Positions 1 to 15,600 of a stretch of 64,000 nucleotides of DNA are shown piece after piece (the stretch's first letter is position 1; each line of letters starts with the position of its first letter). The notes beneath the pieces were generated by a model. It did not search any database and was not told the DNA's origin. It saw nothing but the letters and a program-made list of their open reading frames with translations. The position numbers and the translations under genes were made by a program. The stretch covers positions 496,001 to 560,000 of the forward strand of contig CP136061.1 of NCBI GenBank assembly GCA_032622095.1, written 5' to 3'. This DNA comes from Siphonodentalium dalli. Taxonomy: Eukaryota > Mollusca > Scaphopoda > Gadilida > Siphonodentaliidae.

Positions 1-256
1 AGTGGAGTTTGAATTTTTTGGTGTGGTCTAAAATATGACTGTATTTTTTTATGCGATTCTGACACTGGTTACGAAAACATAAGATTTAAAGGCGAATTCC
101 CTGCTAGACAGACATGATTTTTTTGTGTAAAAAGTTTCCCAAAATGTCAATTTTTCAGATTTAAAGAAAATTTTGGACCCAACATTTATATTGCCAACAC
201 TATGCGCTAAAACGTTAGCACTGAGGCCTATGGAAAACATTTACACCAGTGTAACC
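1..256. mobile_element. Right part of a 451-bp TIR element, cut by window edge
   Basis: This matches the last 256 bases of the satellite's TIR element, ending GTGTAACC before the TA at 257-258. The missing 195 bases lie left of the window, so this is a boundary effect and not a biological truncation. Confidence 0.95.
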
Positions 257-1156
257 TAAAGGGAAAATATAGCTTTTTATCATTTTTGATTCCTGGGAGT
301 CACTTTAAAGCATTTTAATGCATTTTACAGAGCCTGGTCTTTCAGTCCAATGAATACCTCATGCTTGGTGTGGTTATTCTTGCTGCTGATGTCTTATTTC
401 ACTTACATCAGCCAAAAAAATAGTAAGATTTTTCATAAAAAATGCCAATTTTTCAAGGTATTTTCAATTTTTTTCAAGGTGGTAATAGTCACATGATAAT
501 GCAAATGACCCATAACATGAGCATGTCAACGACACATATATCAATTGTTATAAGAACCTAATCTAACAAGTATTTTGGATTTTATAGCCAGTGATATACA
601 GATATATATCATAAAAGTGTGTCATTTCCATTGGTGGGTATGGTCATTTGAAGGTTAATAGCACTAAAACTTGGACACATTTAAGAAAATGATTCAGCAA
701 TTCAAAGAGAGCATATCTTTATTCAACTAATTCAATATACACCCACATCCAGTTATCTTGGATCACCCTTGCAGACCTGAAAATGTCATATTTTATTCTT
801 CAATGTGCTGATAAAGTCATGCGCTTGATGCTCAGCTGATCAGATCTGGACTCAATGACCTCACATCACCAGAAGTTCTCTCATGGAAAGAATATTGTAC
901 AGTCTTCCATAGCTGATCCAAGTTTGCAACACCAGACCCCTAAAACTGAGTGAAAATTGGGCTTGAACATGACTGGTGGTTGAAAATTGTGCTTTTTTGA
1001 TGAATAATTTGTTAAAGGGGGTGGGGTTAAATTGTGTGTGATAAATAAAGAACCACAGAAGTGATATTGTTTTTGAACACATTTTTTCCATTGATGGGAA
1101 ATTCTGAAGAAATGTAGGGAGTTACAATTATTCCGCGAAAAAGCGGGCTATCGCTT
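257..1156. repeat. 900-bp satellite monomer (representative copy)
   Basis: This is the part of the unit outside the TIR element, running from TAAAGGGAAAATATAGC to GGGCTATCGCTT. Copies abut directly at 13333/13334 and 18292/18293, giving CGCTTTAAAGGG, so 900 bp is a self-standing tandem period. It is AT-rich. Small internal symmetries are visible, such as GCATTTTAATGC and, near the right end, the short hairpin CCGC-GAAAAA-GCGG. The 76-codon minus-strand frame (861-1091) has no recognisable domain. I see no RNA gene or polymerase III box. Confidence 0.93.
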
Positions 1157-1158
1157 TA

Positions 1159-1609
1159 GGTTACACTGATGTAAATAAGGTTCCGAGCGACATCTGGCGG
1201 ATGCGGGAGGAATATATAGGAGAGAATAAAATAGACACTGGGCCCTGATTGGTCAATGGCCTTGTGTGCTTTTCACATAAAAAAATCATCACACCTCTTC
1301 CCTATGATTTCCCATAGGTAAAATAACCATTGGCACAGGAATTAACCCTTTGTAGTGGAGTTTGAATTTTTTGGTGTGGTCTAAAATATGACTGTATTTT
1401 TTTATGCGATTCTGACACTGGTTACGAAAACATAAGATTTAAAGGCGAATTCCCTGCTAGACAGACATGATTTTTTTGTGTAAAAAGTTTCCCAAAATGT
1501 CAATTTTTCAGATTTAAAGAAAATTTTGGACCCAACATTTATATTGCCAACACTATGCGCTAAAACGTTAGCACTGAGGCCTATGGAAAACATTTACACC
1601 AGTGTAACC
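1159..1609. mobile_element. 451-bp TA-flanked TIR element (mariner-type MITE), representative copy
   Basis: The ends are GGTTACACTGATGTAAAT on the left and ATTTACACCAGTGTAACC on the right: 18-bp terminal inverted repeats with one mismatch. Both ends are flanked by TA (1157-1158 and 1610-1611). The two junctions lacking the element carry a single TA, so TA is the target duplication and the inserted length is 451 bp. TA targeting points to the Tc1/mariner/pogo group. No transposase is present, so it is non-autonomous. It contains a small CCTATG/CATAGG hairpin. Other complete copies start at 2512, 3865, 5218, 6571, 7924, 9277, 10630, 11983, 14236, 15589, 16942, 19195, 20548, 21901, 23254, 24607, 25960, 27313 and 28666, each 451 bp; the last copy is listed separately. 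Confidence 0.88.
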
Positions 1610-4600
1610 TAAAGGGAAAATATAGCTTTTTATCATTTTTGATTCCTGGGAGTCACTTTAAAGCATTTTAATGCATTTTACAGAGCCTGGTCTTTCAGTC
1701 CAATGAATACCTCATGCTTGGTGTGGTTATTCTTGCTGCTGATGTCTTATTTCACTTACATCAGCCAAAAAAATAGTAAGATTTTTCATAAAAAATGCCA
1801 ATTTTTCAAGGTATTTTCAATTTTTTTCAAGGTGGTAATAGTCACATGATAATGCAAATGACCCATAACATGAGCATGTCAACGACACATATATCAATTG
1901 TTATAAGAACCTAATCTAACAAGTATTTTGGATTTTATAGCCAGTGATATACAGATATATATCATAAAAGTGTGTCATTTCCATTGGTGGGTATGGTCAT
2001 TTGAAGGTTAATAGCACTAAAACTTGGACACATTTAAGAAAATGATTCAGCAATTCAAAGAGAGCATATCTTTATTCAACTAATTCAATATACACCCACA
2101 TCCAGTTATCTTGGATCACCCTTGCAGACCTGAAAATGTCATATTTTATTCTTCAATGTGCTGATAAAGTCATGCGCTTGATGCTCAGCTGATCAGATCT
2201 GGACTCAATGACCTCACATCACCAGAAGTTCTCTCATGGAAAGAATATTGTACAGTCTTCCATAGCTGATCCAAGTTTGCAACACCAGACCCCTAAAACT
2301 GAGTGAAAATTGGGCTTGAACATGACTGGTGGTTGAAAATTGTGCTTTTTTGATGAATAATTTGTTAAAGGGGGTGGGGTTAAATTGTGTGTGATAAATA
2401 AAGAACCACAGAAGTGATATTGTTTTTGAACACATTTTTTCCATTGATGGGAAATTCTGAAGAAATGTAGGGAGTTACAATTATTCCGCGAAAAAGCGGG
2501 CTATCGCTTTAGGTTACACTGATGTAAATAAGGTTCCGAGCGACATCTGGCGGATGCGGGAGGAATATATAGGAGAGAATAAAATAGACACTGGGCCCTG
2601 ATTGGTCAATAGCCTTGTGTGCTTTTCACATAAAAAAATCATCACACCTCTTCCCTATGATTTCCCATAGGTAAAATAACCATTGGCACAGGAATTAACC
2701 CTTTGTAGTGGAGTTTGAATTTTTTGGTGTGGTCTAAAATATGACTGTATTTTTTTATGCGATTCTGACACTGGTTACGAAAACATAAGATTTAAAGGCG
2801 AATTCCCTGCTAGACAGACATGATTTTTTTGTGTAAAAAGTTTCCCAAAATGTCAATTTTTCAGATTTAAAGAAAATTTTGGACCCAACATTTATATTGC
2901 CAACACTATGCGCTAAAACGTTAGCACTGAGGCCTATGGAAAACATTTACACCAGTGTAACCTAAAGGGAAAATATAGCTTTTTATCATTTTTGATTCCT
3001 GGGAGTCACTTTAAAGCATTTTAATGCATTTTACAGAGCCTGGTCTTTCAGTCCAATGAATACCTCATGCTTGGTGTGGTTATTCTTGCTGCTGATGTCT
3101 TATTTCACTTACATCAGCCAAAAAAATAGTAAGATTTTTCATAAAAAATGCCAATTTTTCAAGGTATTTTCAATTTTTTTCAAGGTGGTAATAGTCACAT
3201 GATAATGCAAATGACCCATAACATGAGCATGTCAACGACACATATATCAATTGTTATAAGAACCTAATCTAACAAGTATTTTGGATTTTATAGCCAGTGA
3301 TATACAGATATATATCATAAAAGTGTGTCATTTCCATTGGTGGGTATGGTCATTTGAAGGTTAATAGCACTAAAACTTGGACACATTTAAGAAAATGATT
3401 CAGCAATTCAAAGAGAGCATATCTTTATTCAACTAATTCAATATACACCCACATCCAGTTATCTTGGATCACCCTTGCAGACCTGAAAATGTCATATTTT
3501 ATTCTTCAATGTGCTGATAAAGTCATGCGCTTGATGCTCAGCTGATCAGATCTGGACTCAATGACCTCACATCACCAGAAGTTCTCTCATGGAAAGAATA
3601 TTGTACAGTCTTCCATAGCTGATCCAAGTTTGCAACACCAGACCCCTAAAACTGAGTGAAAATTGGGCTTGAACATGACTGGTGGTTGAAAATTGTGCTT
3701 TTTTGATGAATAATTTGTTAAAGGGGGTGGGGTTAAATTGTGTGTGATAAATAAAGAACCACAGAAGTGATATTGTTTTTGAACACATTTTTTCCATTGA
3801 TGGGAAATTCTGAAGAAATGTAGGGAGTTACAATTATTCCGCGAAAAAGCGGGCTATCGCTTTAGGTTACACTGATGTAAATAAGGTTCCGAGCGACATC
3901 TGGCGGATGCGGGAGGAATATATAGGAGAGAATAAAATAGACACTGGGCCCTGATTGGTCAATAGCCTTGTGTGCTTTTCACATAAAAAAATCATCACAC
4001 CTCTTCCCTATGATTTCCCATAGGTAAAATAACCATTGGCACAGGAATTAACCCTTTGTAGTGGAGTTTGAATTTTTTGGTGTGGTCTAAAATATGACTG
4101 TATTTTTTTATGCGATTCTGACACTGGTTACGAAAACATAAGATTTAAAGGCGAATTCCCTGCTAGACAGACATGATTTTTTTGTGTAAAAAGTTTCCCA
4201 AAATGTCAATTTTTCAGATTTAAAGAAAATTTTGGACCCAACATTTATATTGCCAACACTATGCGCTAAAACGTTAGCACTGAGGCCTATGGAAAACATT
4301 TACACCAGTGTAACCTAAAGGGAAAATATAGCTTTTTATCATTTTTGATTCCTGGGAGTCACTTTAAAGCATTTTAATGCATTTTACAGAGCCTGGTCTT
4401 TCAGTCCAATGAATACCTCATGCTTGGTGTGGTTATTCTTGCTGCTGATGTCTTATTTCACTTACATCAGCCAAAAAAATAGTAAGATTTTTCATAAAAA
4501 ATGCCAATTTTTCAAGGTATTTTCAATTTTGTTCAAGGTGGTAATAGTCACATGATAATGCAAATGACCCATAACATGAGCATGTCAACGACACATATAT

Positions 4601-7600
4601 CAATTGTTATAAGAACCTAATCTAACAAGTATTTTGGATTTTATAGCCAGTGATATACAGATATATATCATAAAAGTGTGTCATTTCCATTGGTGGGTAT
4701 GGTCATTTGAAGGTTAATAGCACTAAAACTTGGACACATTTAAGAAAATGATTCAGCAATTCAAAGAGAGCATATCTTTATTCAACTAATTCAATATACA
4801 CCCACATCCAGTTATCTTGGATCACCCTTGCAGACCTGAAAATGTCATATTTTATTCTTCAATGTGCTGATAAAGTCATGCGCTTGATGCTCAGCTGATC
4901 AGATCTGGACTCAATGACCTCACATCACCAGAAGTTCTCTCATGGAAAGAATATTGTACAGTCTTCCATAGCTGATCCAAGTTTGCAACACCAGACCCCT
5001 AAAACTGAGTGAAAATTGGGCTTGAACATGACTGGTGGTTGAAAATTGTGCTTTTTTGATGAATAATTTGTTAAAGGGGGTGGGGTTAAATTGTGTGTGA
5101 TAAATAAAGAACCACAGAAGTGATATTGTTTTTGAACACATTTTTTCCATTGATGGGAAATTCTGAAGAAATGTAGGGAGTTACAATTATTCCGCGAAAA
5201 AGCGGGCTATCGCTTTAGGTTACACTGATGTAAATAAGGTTCCGAGCGACATCTGGCGGATGCGGGAGGAATATATAGGAGAGAATAAAATAGACACTGG
5301 GCCCTGATTGGTCAATAGCCTTGTGTGCTTTTCACATAAAAAAATCATCACACCTCTTCCCTATGATTTCCCATAGGTAAAATAACCATTGGCACAGGAA
5401 TTAACCCTTTGTAGTGGAGTTTGAATTTTTTGGTGTGGTCTAAAATATGACTGTATTTTTTTATGCGATTCTGACACTGGTTACGAAAACATAAGATTTA
5501 AAGGCGAATTCCCTGCTAGACAGACATGATTTTTTTGTGTAAAAAGTTTCCCAAAATGTCAATTTTTCAGATTTAAAGAAAATTTTGGACCCAACATTTA
5601 TATTGCCAACACTATGCGCTAAAACGTTAGCACTGAGGCCTATGGAAAACATTTACACCAGTGTAACCTAAAGGGAAAATATAGCTTTTTATCATTTTTG
5701 ATTCCTGGGAGTCACTTTAAAGCATTTTAATGCATTTTACAGAGCCTGGTCTTTCAGTCCAATGAATACCTCATGCTTGGTGTGGTTATTCTTGCTGCTG
5801 ATGTCTTATTTCACTTACATCAGCCAAAAAAATAGTAAGATTTTTCATAAAAAATGCCAATTTTTCAAGGTATTTTCAATTTTTTTCAAGGTGGTAATAG
5901 TCACATGATAATGCAAATGACCCATAACATGAGCATGTCAACGACACATATATCAATTGTTATAAGAACCTAATCTAACAAGTATTTTGGATTTTATAGC
6001 CAGTGATATACAGATATATATCATAAAAGTGTGTCATTTCCATTGGTGGGTATGGTCATTTGAAGGTTAATAGCACTAAAACTTGGACACATTTAAGAAA
6101 ATGATTCAGCAATTCAAAGAGAGCATATCTTTATTCAACTAATTCAATATACACCCACATCCAGTTATCTTGGATCACCCTTGCAGACCTGAAAATGTCA
6201 TATTTTATTCTTCAATGTGCTGATAAAGTCATGCGCTTGATGCTCAGCTGATCAGATCTGGACTCAATGACCTCACATCACCAGAAGTTCTCTCATGGAA
6301 AGAATATTGTACAGTCTTCCATAGCTGATCCAAGTTTGCAACACCAGACCCCTAAAACTGAGTGAAAATTGGGCTTGAACATGACTGGTGGTTGAAAATT
6401 GTGCTTTTTTGATGAATAATTTGTTAAAGGGGGTGGGGTTAAATTGTGTGTGATAAATAAAGAACCACAGAAGTGATATTGTTTTTGAACACATTTTTTC
6501 CATTGATGGGAAATTCTGAAGAAATGTAGGGAGTTACAATTATTCCGCGAAAAAGCGGGCTATCGCTTTAGGTTACACTGATGTAAATAAGGTTCCGAGC
6601 GACATCTGGCGGATGCGGGAGGAATATATAGGAGAGAATAAAATAGACACTGGGCCCTGATTGGTCAATAGCCTTGTGTGCTTTTCACATAAAAAAATCA
6701 TCACACCTCTTCCCTATGATTTCCCATAGGTAAAATAACCATTGGCACAGGAATTAACCCTTTGTAGTGGAGTTTGAATTTTTTGGTGTGGTCTAAAATA
6801 TGACTGTATTTTTTTATGCGATTCTGACACTGGTTACGAAAACATAAGATTTAAAGGCGAATTCCCTGCTAGACAGACATGATTTTTTTGTGTAAAAAGT
6901 TTCCCAAAATGTCAATTTTTCAGATTTAAAGAAAATTTTGGACCCAACATTTATATTGCCAACACTATGCGCTAAAACGTTAGCACTGAGGCCTATGGAA
7001 AACATTTACACCAGTGTAACCTAAAGGGAAAATATAGCTTTTTATCATTTTTGATTCCTGGGAGTCACTTTAAAGCATTTTAATGCATTTTACAGAGCCT
7101 GGTCTTTCAGTCCAATGAATACCTCATGCTTGGTGTGGTTATTCTTGCTGCTGATGTCTTATTTCACTTACATCAGCCAAAAAAATAGTAAGATTTTTCA
7201 TAAAAAATGCCAATTTTTCAAGGTATTTTCAATTTTTTTCAAGGTGGTAATAGTCACATGATAATGCAAATGACCCATAACATGAGCATGTCAACGACAC
7301 ATATATCAATTGTTATAAGAACCTAATCTAACAAGTATTTTGGATTTTATAGCCAGTGATATACAGATATATATCATAAAAGTGTGTCATTTCCATTGGT
7401 GGGTATGGTCATTTGAAGGTTAATAGCACTAAAACTTGGACACATTTAAGAAAATAATTCAGCAATTCAAAGAGAGCATATCTTTATTCAACTAATTCAA
7501 TATACACCCACATCCAGTTATCTTGGATCACCCTTGCAGACCTGAAAATGTCATATTTTATTCTTCAATGTGCTGATAAAGTCATGCGCTTGATGCTCAG

Positions 7601-10600
7601 CTGATCAGATCTGGACTCAATGACCTCACATCACCAGAAGTTCTCTCATGGAAAGAATATTGTACAGTCTTCCATAGCTGATCCAAGTTTGCAACACCAG
7701 ACCCCTAAAACTGAGTGAAAATTGGGCTTGAACATGACTGGTGGTTGAAAATTGTGCTTTTTTGATGAATAATTTGTTAAAGGGGGTGGGGTTAAATTGT
7801 GTGTGATAAATAAAGAACCACAGAAGTGATATTGTTTTTGAACACATTTTTTCCATTGATGGGAAATTCTGAAGAAATGTAGGGAGTTACAATTATTCCG
7901 CGAAAAAGCGGGCTATCGCTTTAGGTTACACTGATGTAAATAAGGTTCCGAGCGACATCTGGCGGATGCGGGAGGAATATATAGGAGAGAATAAAATAGA
8001 CACTGGGCCCTGATTGGTCAATAGCCTTGTGTGCTTTTCACATAAAAAAATCATCACACCTCTTCCCTATGATTTCCCATAGGTAAAATAACCATTGGCA
8101 CAGGAATTAACCCTTTGTAGTGGAGTTTGAATTTTTTGGTGTGGTCTAAAATATGACTGTATTTTTTTATGCGATTCTGACACTGGTTACGAAAACATAA
8201 GATTTAAAGGCGAATTCCCTGCTAGACAGACATGATTTTTTTGTGTAAAAAGTTTCCCAAAATGTCAATTTTTCAGATTTAAAGAAAATTTTGGACCCAA
8301 CATTTATATTGCCAACACTATGCGCTAAAACGTTAGCACTGAGGCCTATGGAAAACATTTACACCAGTGTAACCTAAAGGGAAAATATAGCTTTTTATCA
8401 TTTTTGATTCCTGGGAGTCACTTTAAAGCATTTTAATGCATTTTACAGAGCCTGGTCTTTCAGTCCAATGAATACCTCATGCTTGGTGTGGTTATTCTTG
8501 CTGCTGATGTCTTATTTCACTTACATCAGCCAAAAAAATAGTAAGATTTTTCATAAAAAATGCCAATTTTTCAAGGTATTTTCAATTTTTTTCAAGGTGG
8601 TAATAGTCACATGATAATGCAAATGACCCATAACATGAGCATGTCAACGACACATATATCAATTGTTATAAGAACCTAATCTAACAAGTATTTTGGATTT
8701 TATAGCCAGTGATATACAGATATATATCATAAAAGTGTGTCATTTCCATTGGTGGGTATGGTCATTTGAAGGTTAATAGCACTAAAACTTGGACACATTT
8801 AAGAAAATGATTCAGCAATTCAAAGAGAGCATATCTTTATTCAACTAATTCAATATACACCCACATCCAGTTATCTTGGATCACCCTTGCAGACCTGAAA
8901 ATGTCATATTTTATTCTTCAATGTGCTGATAAAGTCATGCGCTTGATGCTCAGCTGATCAGATCTGGACTCAATGACCTCACATCACCAGAAGTTCTCTC
9001 ATGGAAAGAATATTGTACAGTCTTCCATAGCTGATCCAAGTTTGCAACACCAGACCCCTAAAACTGAGTGAAAATTGGGCTTGAACATGACTGGTGGTTG
9101 AAAATTGTGCTTTTTTGATGAATAATTTGTTAAAGGGGGTGGGGTTAAATTGTGTGTGATAAATAAAGAACCACAGAAGTGATATTGTTTTTGAACACAT
9201 TTTTTCCATTGATGGGAAATTCTGAAGAAATGTAGGGAGTTACAATTATTCCGCGAAAAAGCGGGCTATCGCTTTAGGTTACACTGATGTAAATAAGGTT
9301 CCGAGCGACATCTGGCGGATGCGGGAGGAATATATAGGAGAGAATAAAATAGACACTGGGCCCTGATTGGTCAATAGCCTTGTGTGCTTTTCACATAAAA
9401 AAATCATCACACCTCTTCCCTATGATTTCCCATAGGTAAAATAACCATTGGCACAGGAATTAACCCTTTGTAGTGGAGTTTGAATTTTTTGGTGTGGTCT
9501 AAAATATGACTGTATTTTTTTATGCGATTCTGACACTGGTTACGAAAACATAAGATTTAAAGGCGAATTCCCTGCTAGACAGACATGATTTTTTTGTGTA
9601 AAAAGTTTCCCAAAATGTCAATTTTTCAGATTTAAAGAAAATTTTGGACCCAACATTTATATTGCCAACACTATGCGCTAAAACGTTAGCACTGAGGCCT
9701 ATGGAAAACATTTACACCAGTGTAACCTAAAGGGAAAATATAGCTTTTTATCATTTTTGATTCCTGGGAGTCACTTTAAAGCATTTTAATGCATTTTACA
9801 GAGCCTGGTCTTTCAGTCCAATGAATACCTCATGCTTGGTGTGGTTATTCTTGCTGCTGATGTCTTATTTCACTTACATCAGCCAAAAAAATAGTAAGAT
9901 TTTTCATAAAAAATGCCAATTTTTCAAGGTATTTTCAATTTTTTTCAAGGTGGTAATAGTCACATGATAATGCAAATGACCCATAACATGAGCATGTCAA
10001 CGACACATATATCAATTGTTATAAGAACCTAATCTAACAAGTATTTTGGATTTTATAGCCAGTGATATACAGATATATATCATAAAAGTGTGTCATTTCC
10101 ATTGGTGGGTATGGTCATTTGAAGGTTAATAGCACTAAAACTTGGACACATTTAAGAAAATGATTCAGCAATTCAAAGAGAGCATATCTTTATTCAACTA
10201 ATTCAATATACACCCACATCCAGTTATCTTGGATCACCCTTGCAGACCTGAAAATGTCATATTTTATTCTTCAATGTGCTGATAAAGTCATGCGCTTGAT
10301 GCTCAGCTGATCAGATCTGGACTCAATGACCTCACATCACCAGAAGTTCTCTCATGGAAAGAATATTGTACAGTCTTCCATAGCTGATCCAAGTTTGCAA
10401 CACCAGACCCCTAAAACTGAGTGAAAATTGGGCTTGAACATGACTGGTGGTTGAAAATTGTGCTTTTTTGATGAATAATTTGTTAAAGGGGGTGGGGTTA
10501 AATTGTGTGTGATAAATAAAGAACCACAGAAGTGATATTGTTTTTGAACACATTTTTTCCATTGATGGGAAATTCTGAAGAAATGTAGGGAGTTACAATT

Positions 10601-12663
10601 ATTCCGCGAAAAAGCGGGCTATCGCTTTAGGTTACACTGATGTAAATAAGGTTCCGAGCGACATCTGGCGGATGCGGGAGGAATATATAGGAGAGAATAA
10701 AATAGACACTGGGCCCTGATTGGTCAATAGCCTTGTGTGCTTTTCACATAAAAAAATCATCACACCTCTTCCCTATGATTTCCCATAGGTAAAATAACCA
10801 TTGGCACAGGAATTAACCCTTTGTAGTGGAGTTTGAATTTTTTGGTGTGGTCTAAAATATGACTGTATTTTTTTATGCGATTCTGACACTGGTTACGAAA
10901 ACATAAGATTTAAAGGCGAATTCCCTGCTAGACAGACATGATTTTTTTGTGTAAAAAGTTTCCCAAAATGTCAATTTTTCAGATTTAAAGAAAATTTTGG
11001 ACCCAACATTTATATTGCCAACACTATGCGCTAAAACGTTAGCACTGAGGCCTATGGAAAACATTTACACCAGTGTAACCTAAAGGGAAAATATAGCTTT
11101 TTATCATTTTTGATTCCTGGGAGTCACTTTAAAGCATTTTAATGCATTTTACAGAGCCTGGTCTTTCAGTCCAATGAATACCTCATGCTTGGTGTGGTTA
11201 TTCTTGCTGCTGATGTCTTATTTCACTTACATCAGCCAAAAAAATAGTAAGATTTTTCATAAAAAATGCCAATTTTTCAAGGTATTTTCAATTTTTTTCA
11301 AGGTGGTAATAGTCACATGATAATGCAAATGACCCATAACATGAGCATGTCAACGACACATATATCAATTGTTATAAGAACCTAATCTAACAAGTATTTT
11401 GGATTTTATAGCCAGTGATATACAGATATATATCATAAAAGTGTGTCATTTCCATTGGTGGGTATGGTCATTTGAAGGTTAATAGCACTAAAACTTGGAC
11501 ACATTTAAGAAAATGATTCAGCAATTCAAAGAGAGCATATCTTTATTCAACTAATTCAATATACACCCACATCCAGTTATCTTGGATCACCCTTGCAGAC
11601 CTGAAAATGTCATATTTTATTCTTCAATGTGCTGATAAAGTCATGCGCTTGATGCTCAGCTGATCAGATCTGGACTCAATGACCTCACATCACCAGAAGT
11701 TCTCTCATGGAAAGAATATTGTACAGTCTTCCATAGCTGATCCAAGTTTGCAACACCAGACCCCTAAAACTGAGTGAAAATTGGGCTTGAACATGACTGG
11801 TGGTTGAAAATTGTGCTTTTTTGATGAATAATTTGTTAAAGGGGGTGGGGTTAAATTGTGTGTGATAAATAAAGAACCACAGAAGTGATATTGTTTTTGA
11901 ACACATTTTTTCCATTGATGGGAAATTCTGAAGAAATGTAGGGAGTTACAATTATTCCGCGAAAAAGCGGGCTATCGCTTTAGGTTACACTGATGTAAAT
12001 AAGGTTCCGAGCGACATCTGGCGGATGCGGGAGGAATATATAGGAGAGAATAAAATAGACACTGGGCCCTGATTGGTCAATAGCCTTGTGTGCTTTTCAC
12101 ATAAAAAAATCATCACACCTCTTCCCTATGATTTCCCATAGGTAAAATAACCATTGGCACAGGAATTAACCCTTTGTAGTGGAGTTTGAATTTTTTGGTG
12201 TGGTCTAAAATATGACTGTATTTTTTTATGCGATTCTGACACTGGTTACGAAAACATAAGATTTAAAGGCGAATTCCCTGCTAGACAGACATGATTTTTT
12301 TGTGTAAAAAGTTTCCCAAAATGTCAATTTTTCAGATTTAAAGAAAATTTTGGACCCAACATTTATATTGCCAACACTATGCGCTAAAACGTTAGCACTG
12401 AGGCCTATGGAAAACATTTACACCAGTGTAACCTAAAGGGAAAATATAGCTTTTTATCATTTTTGATTCCTGGGAGTCACTTTAAAGCATTTTAATGCAT
12501 TTTACAGAGCCTGGTCTTTCAGTCCAATGAATACCTCATGCTTGGTGTGGTTATTCTTGCTGCTGATGTCTTATTTCACTTACATCAGCCAAAAAAATAG
12601 TAAGATTTTTCATAAAAAATGCCAATTTTTCAAGGTATTTTCAATTTTTTTCAAGGTGGTAAT

Positions 12664-15600
12664 CGTCACATGATAATGCAAATGACCCATAACATGAGCA
12701 TGTCAACGACACATATATCAATTGTTATAAGAACCTAATCTAACAAGTATTTTGGATTTTATAGCCAGTGATATACAGATATATATCATAAAAGTGTGTC
12801 ATTTCCATTGGTGGGTATGGTCATTTGAAGGTTAATAGCACTAAAACTTGGACACATTTAAGAAAATGATTCAGCAATTCAAAGAGAGCATATCTTTATT
12901 CAACTAATTCAATATACACCCACATCCAGTTATCTTGGATCACCCTTGCAGACCTGAAAATGTCATATTTTATTCTTCAATGTGCTGATAAAGTCATGCG
13001 CTTGATGCTCAGCTGATCAGATCTGGACTCAATGACCTCACATCACCAGAAGTTCTCTCATGGAAAGAATATTGTACAGTCTTCCATAGCTGATCCAAGT
13101 TTGCAACACCAGACCCCTAAAACTGAGTGAAAATTGGGCTTGAACATGACTGGTGGTTGAAAATTGTGCTTTTTTGATGAATAATTTGTTAAAGGGGGTG
13201 GGGTTAAATTGTGTGTGATAAATAAAGAACCACAGAAGTGATATTGTTTTTGAACACATTTTTTCCATTGATGGGAAATTCTGAAGAAATGTAGGGAGTT
13301 ACAATTATTCCGCGAAAAAGCGGGCTATCGCTTTAAAGGGAAAATATAGCTTTTTATCATTTTTGATTCCTGGGAGTCACTTTAAAGCATTTTAATGCAT
13401 TTTACAGAGCCTGGTCTTTCAGTCCAATGAATACCTCATGCTTGGTGTGGTTATTCTTGCTGCTGATGTCTTATTTCACTTACATCAGCCAAAAAAATAG
13501 TAAGATTTTTCATAAAAAATGCCAATTTTTCAAGGTATTTTCAATTTTTTTCAAGGTGGTAATAGTCACATGATAATGCAAATGACCCATAACATGAGCA
13601 TGTCAACGACACATATATCAATTGTTATAAGAACCTAATCTAACAAGTATTTTGGATTTTATAGCCAGTGATATACAGATATATATCATAAAAGTGTGTC
13701 ATTTCCATTGGTGGGTATGGTCATTTGAAGGTTAATAGCACTAAAACTTGGACACATTTAAGAAAATGATTCAGCAATTCAAAGAGAGCATATCTTTATT
13801 CAACTAATTCAATATACACCCACATCCAGTTATCTTGGATCACCCTTGCAGACCTGAAAATGTCATATTTTATTCTTCAATGTGCTGATAAAGTCATGCG
13901 CTTGATGCTCAGCTGATCAGATCTGGACTCAATGACCTCACATCACCAGAAGTTCTCTCATGGAAAGAATATTGTACAGTCTTCCATAGCTGATCCAAGT
14001 TTGCAACACCAGACCCCTAAAACTGAGTGAAAATTGGGCTTGAACATGACTGGTGGTTGAAAATTGTGCTTTTTTGATGAATAATTTGTTAAAGGGGGTG
14101 GGGTTAAATTGTGTGTGATAAATAAAGAACCACAGAAGTGATATTGTTTTTGAACACATTTTTTCCATTGATGGGAAATTCTGAAGAAATGTAGGGAGTT
14201 ACAATTATTCCGCGAAAAAGCGGGCTATCGCTTTAGGTTACACTGATGTAAATAAGGTTCCGAGCGACATCTGGCGGATGCGGGAGGAATATATAGGAGA
14301 GAATAAAATAGACACTGGGCCCTGATTGGTCAATAGCCTTGTGTGCTTTTCACATAAAAAAATCATCACACCTCTTCCCTATGATTTCCCATAGGTAAAA
14401 TAACCATTGGCACAGGAATTAACCCTTTGTAGTGGAGTTTGAATTTTTTGGTGTGGTCTAAAATATGACTGTATTTTTTTATGCGATTCTGACACTGGTT
14501 ACGAAAACATAAGATTTAAAGGCGAATTCCCTGCTAGACAGACATGATTTTTTTGTGTAAAAAGTTTCCCAAAATGTCAATTTTTCAGATTTAAAGAAAA
14601 TTTTGGACCCAACATTTATATTGCCAACACTATGCGCTAAAACGTTAGCACTGAGGCCTATGGAAAACATTTACACCAGTGTAACCTAAAGGGAAAATAT
14701 AGCTTTTTATCATTTTTGATTCCTGGGAGTCACTTTAAAGCATTTTAATGCATTTTACAGAGCCTGGTCTTTCAGTCCAATGAATACCTCATGCTTGGTG
14801 TGGTTATTCTTGCTGCTGATGTCTTATTTCACTTACATCAGCCAAAAAAATAGTAAGATTTTTCATAAAAAATGCCAATTTTTCAAGGTATTTTCAATTT
14901 TTTTCAAGGTGGTAATAGTCACATGATAATGCAAATGACCCATAACATGAGCATGTCAACGACACATATATCAATTGTTATAAGAACCTAATCTAACAAG
15001 TATTTTGGATTTTATAGCCAGTGATATACAGATATATATCATAAAAGTGTGTCATTTCCATTGGTGGGTATGGTCATTTGAAGGTTAATAGCACTAAAAC
15101 TTGGACACATTTAAGAAAATGATTCAGCAATTCAAAGAGAGCATATCTTTATTCAACTAATTCAATATACACCCACATCCAGTTATCTTGGATCACCCTT
15201 GCAGACCTGAAAATGTCATATTTTATTCTTCAATGTGCTGATAAAGTCATGCGCTTGATGCTCAGCTGATCAGATCTGGACTCAATGACCTCACATCACC
15301 AGAAGTTCTCTCATGGAAAGAATATTGTACAGTCTTCCATAGCTGATCCAAGTTTGCAACACCAGACCCCTAAAACTGAGTGAAAATTGGGCTTGAACAT
15401 GACTGGTGGTTGAAAATTGTGCTTTTTTGATGAATAATTTGTTAAAGGGGGTGGGGTTAAATTGTGTGTGATAAATAAAGAACCACAGAAGTGATATTGT
15501 TTTTGAACACATTTTTTCCATTGATGGGAAATTCTGAAGAAATGTAGGGAGTTACAATTATTCCGCGAAAAAGCGGGCTATCGCTTTAGGTTACACTGAT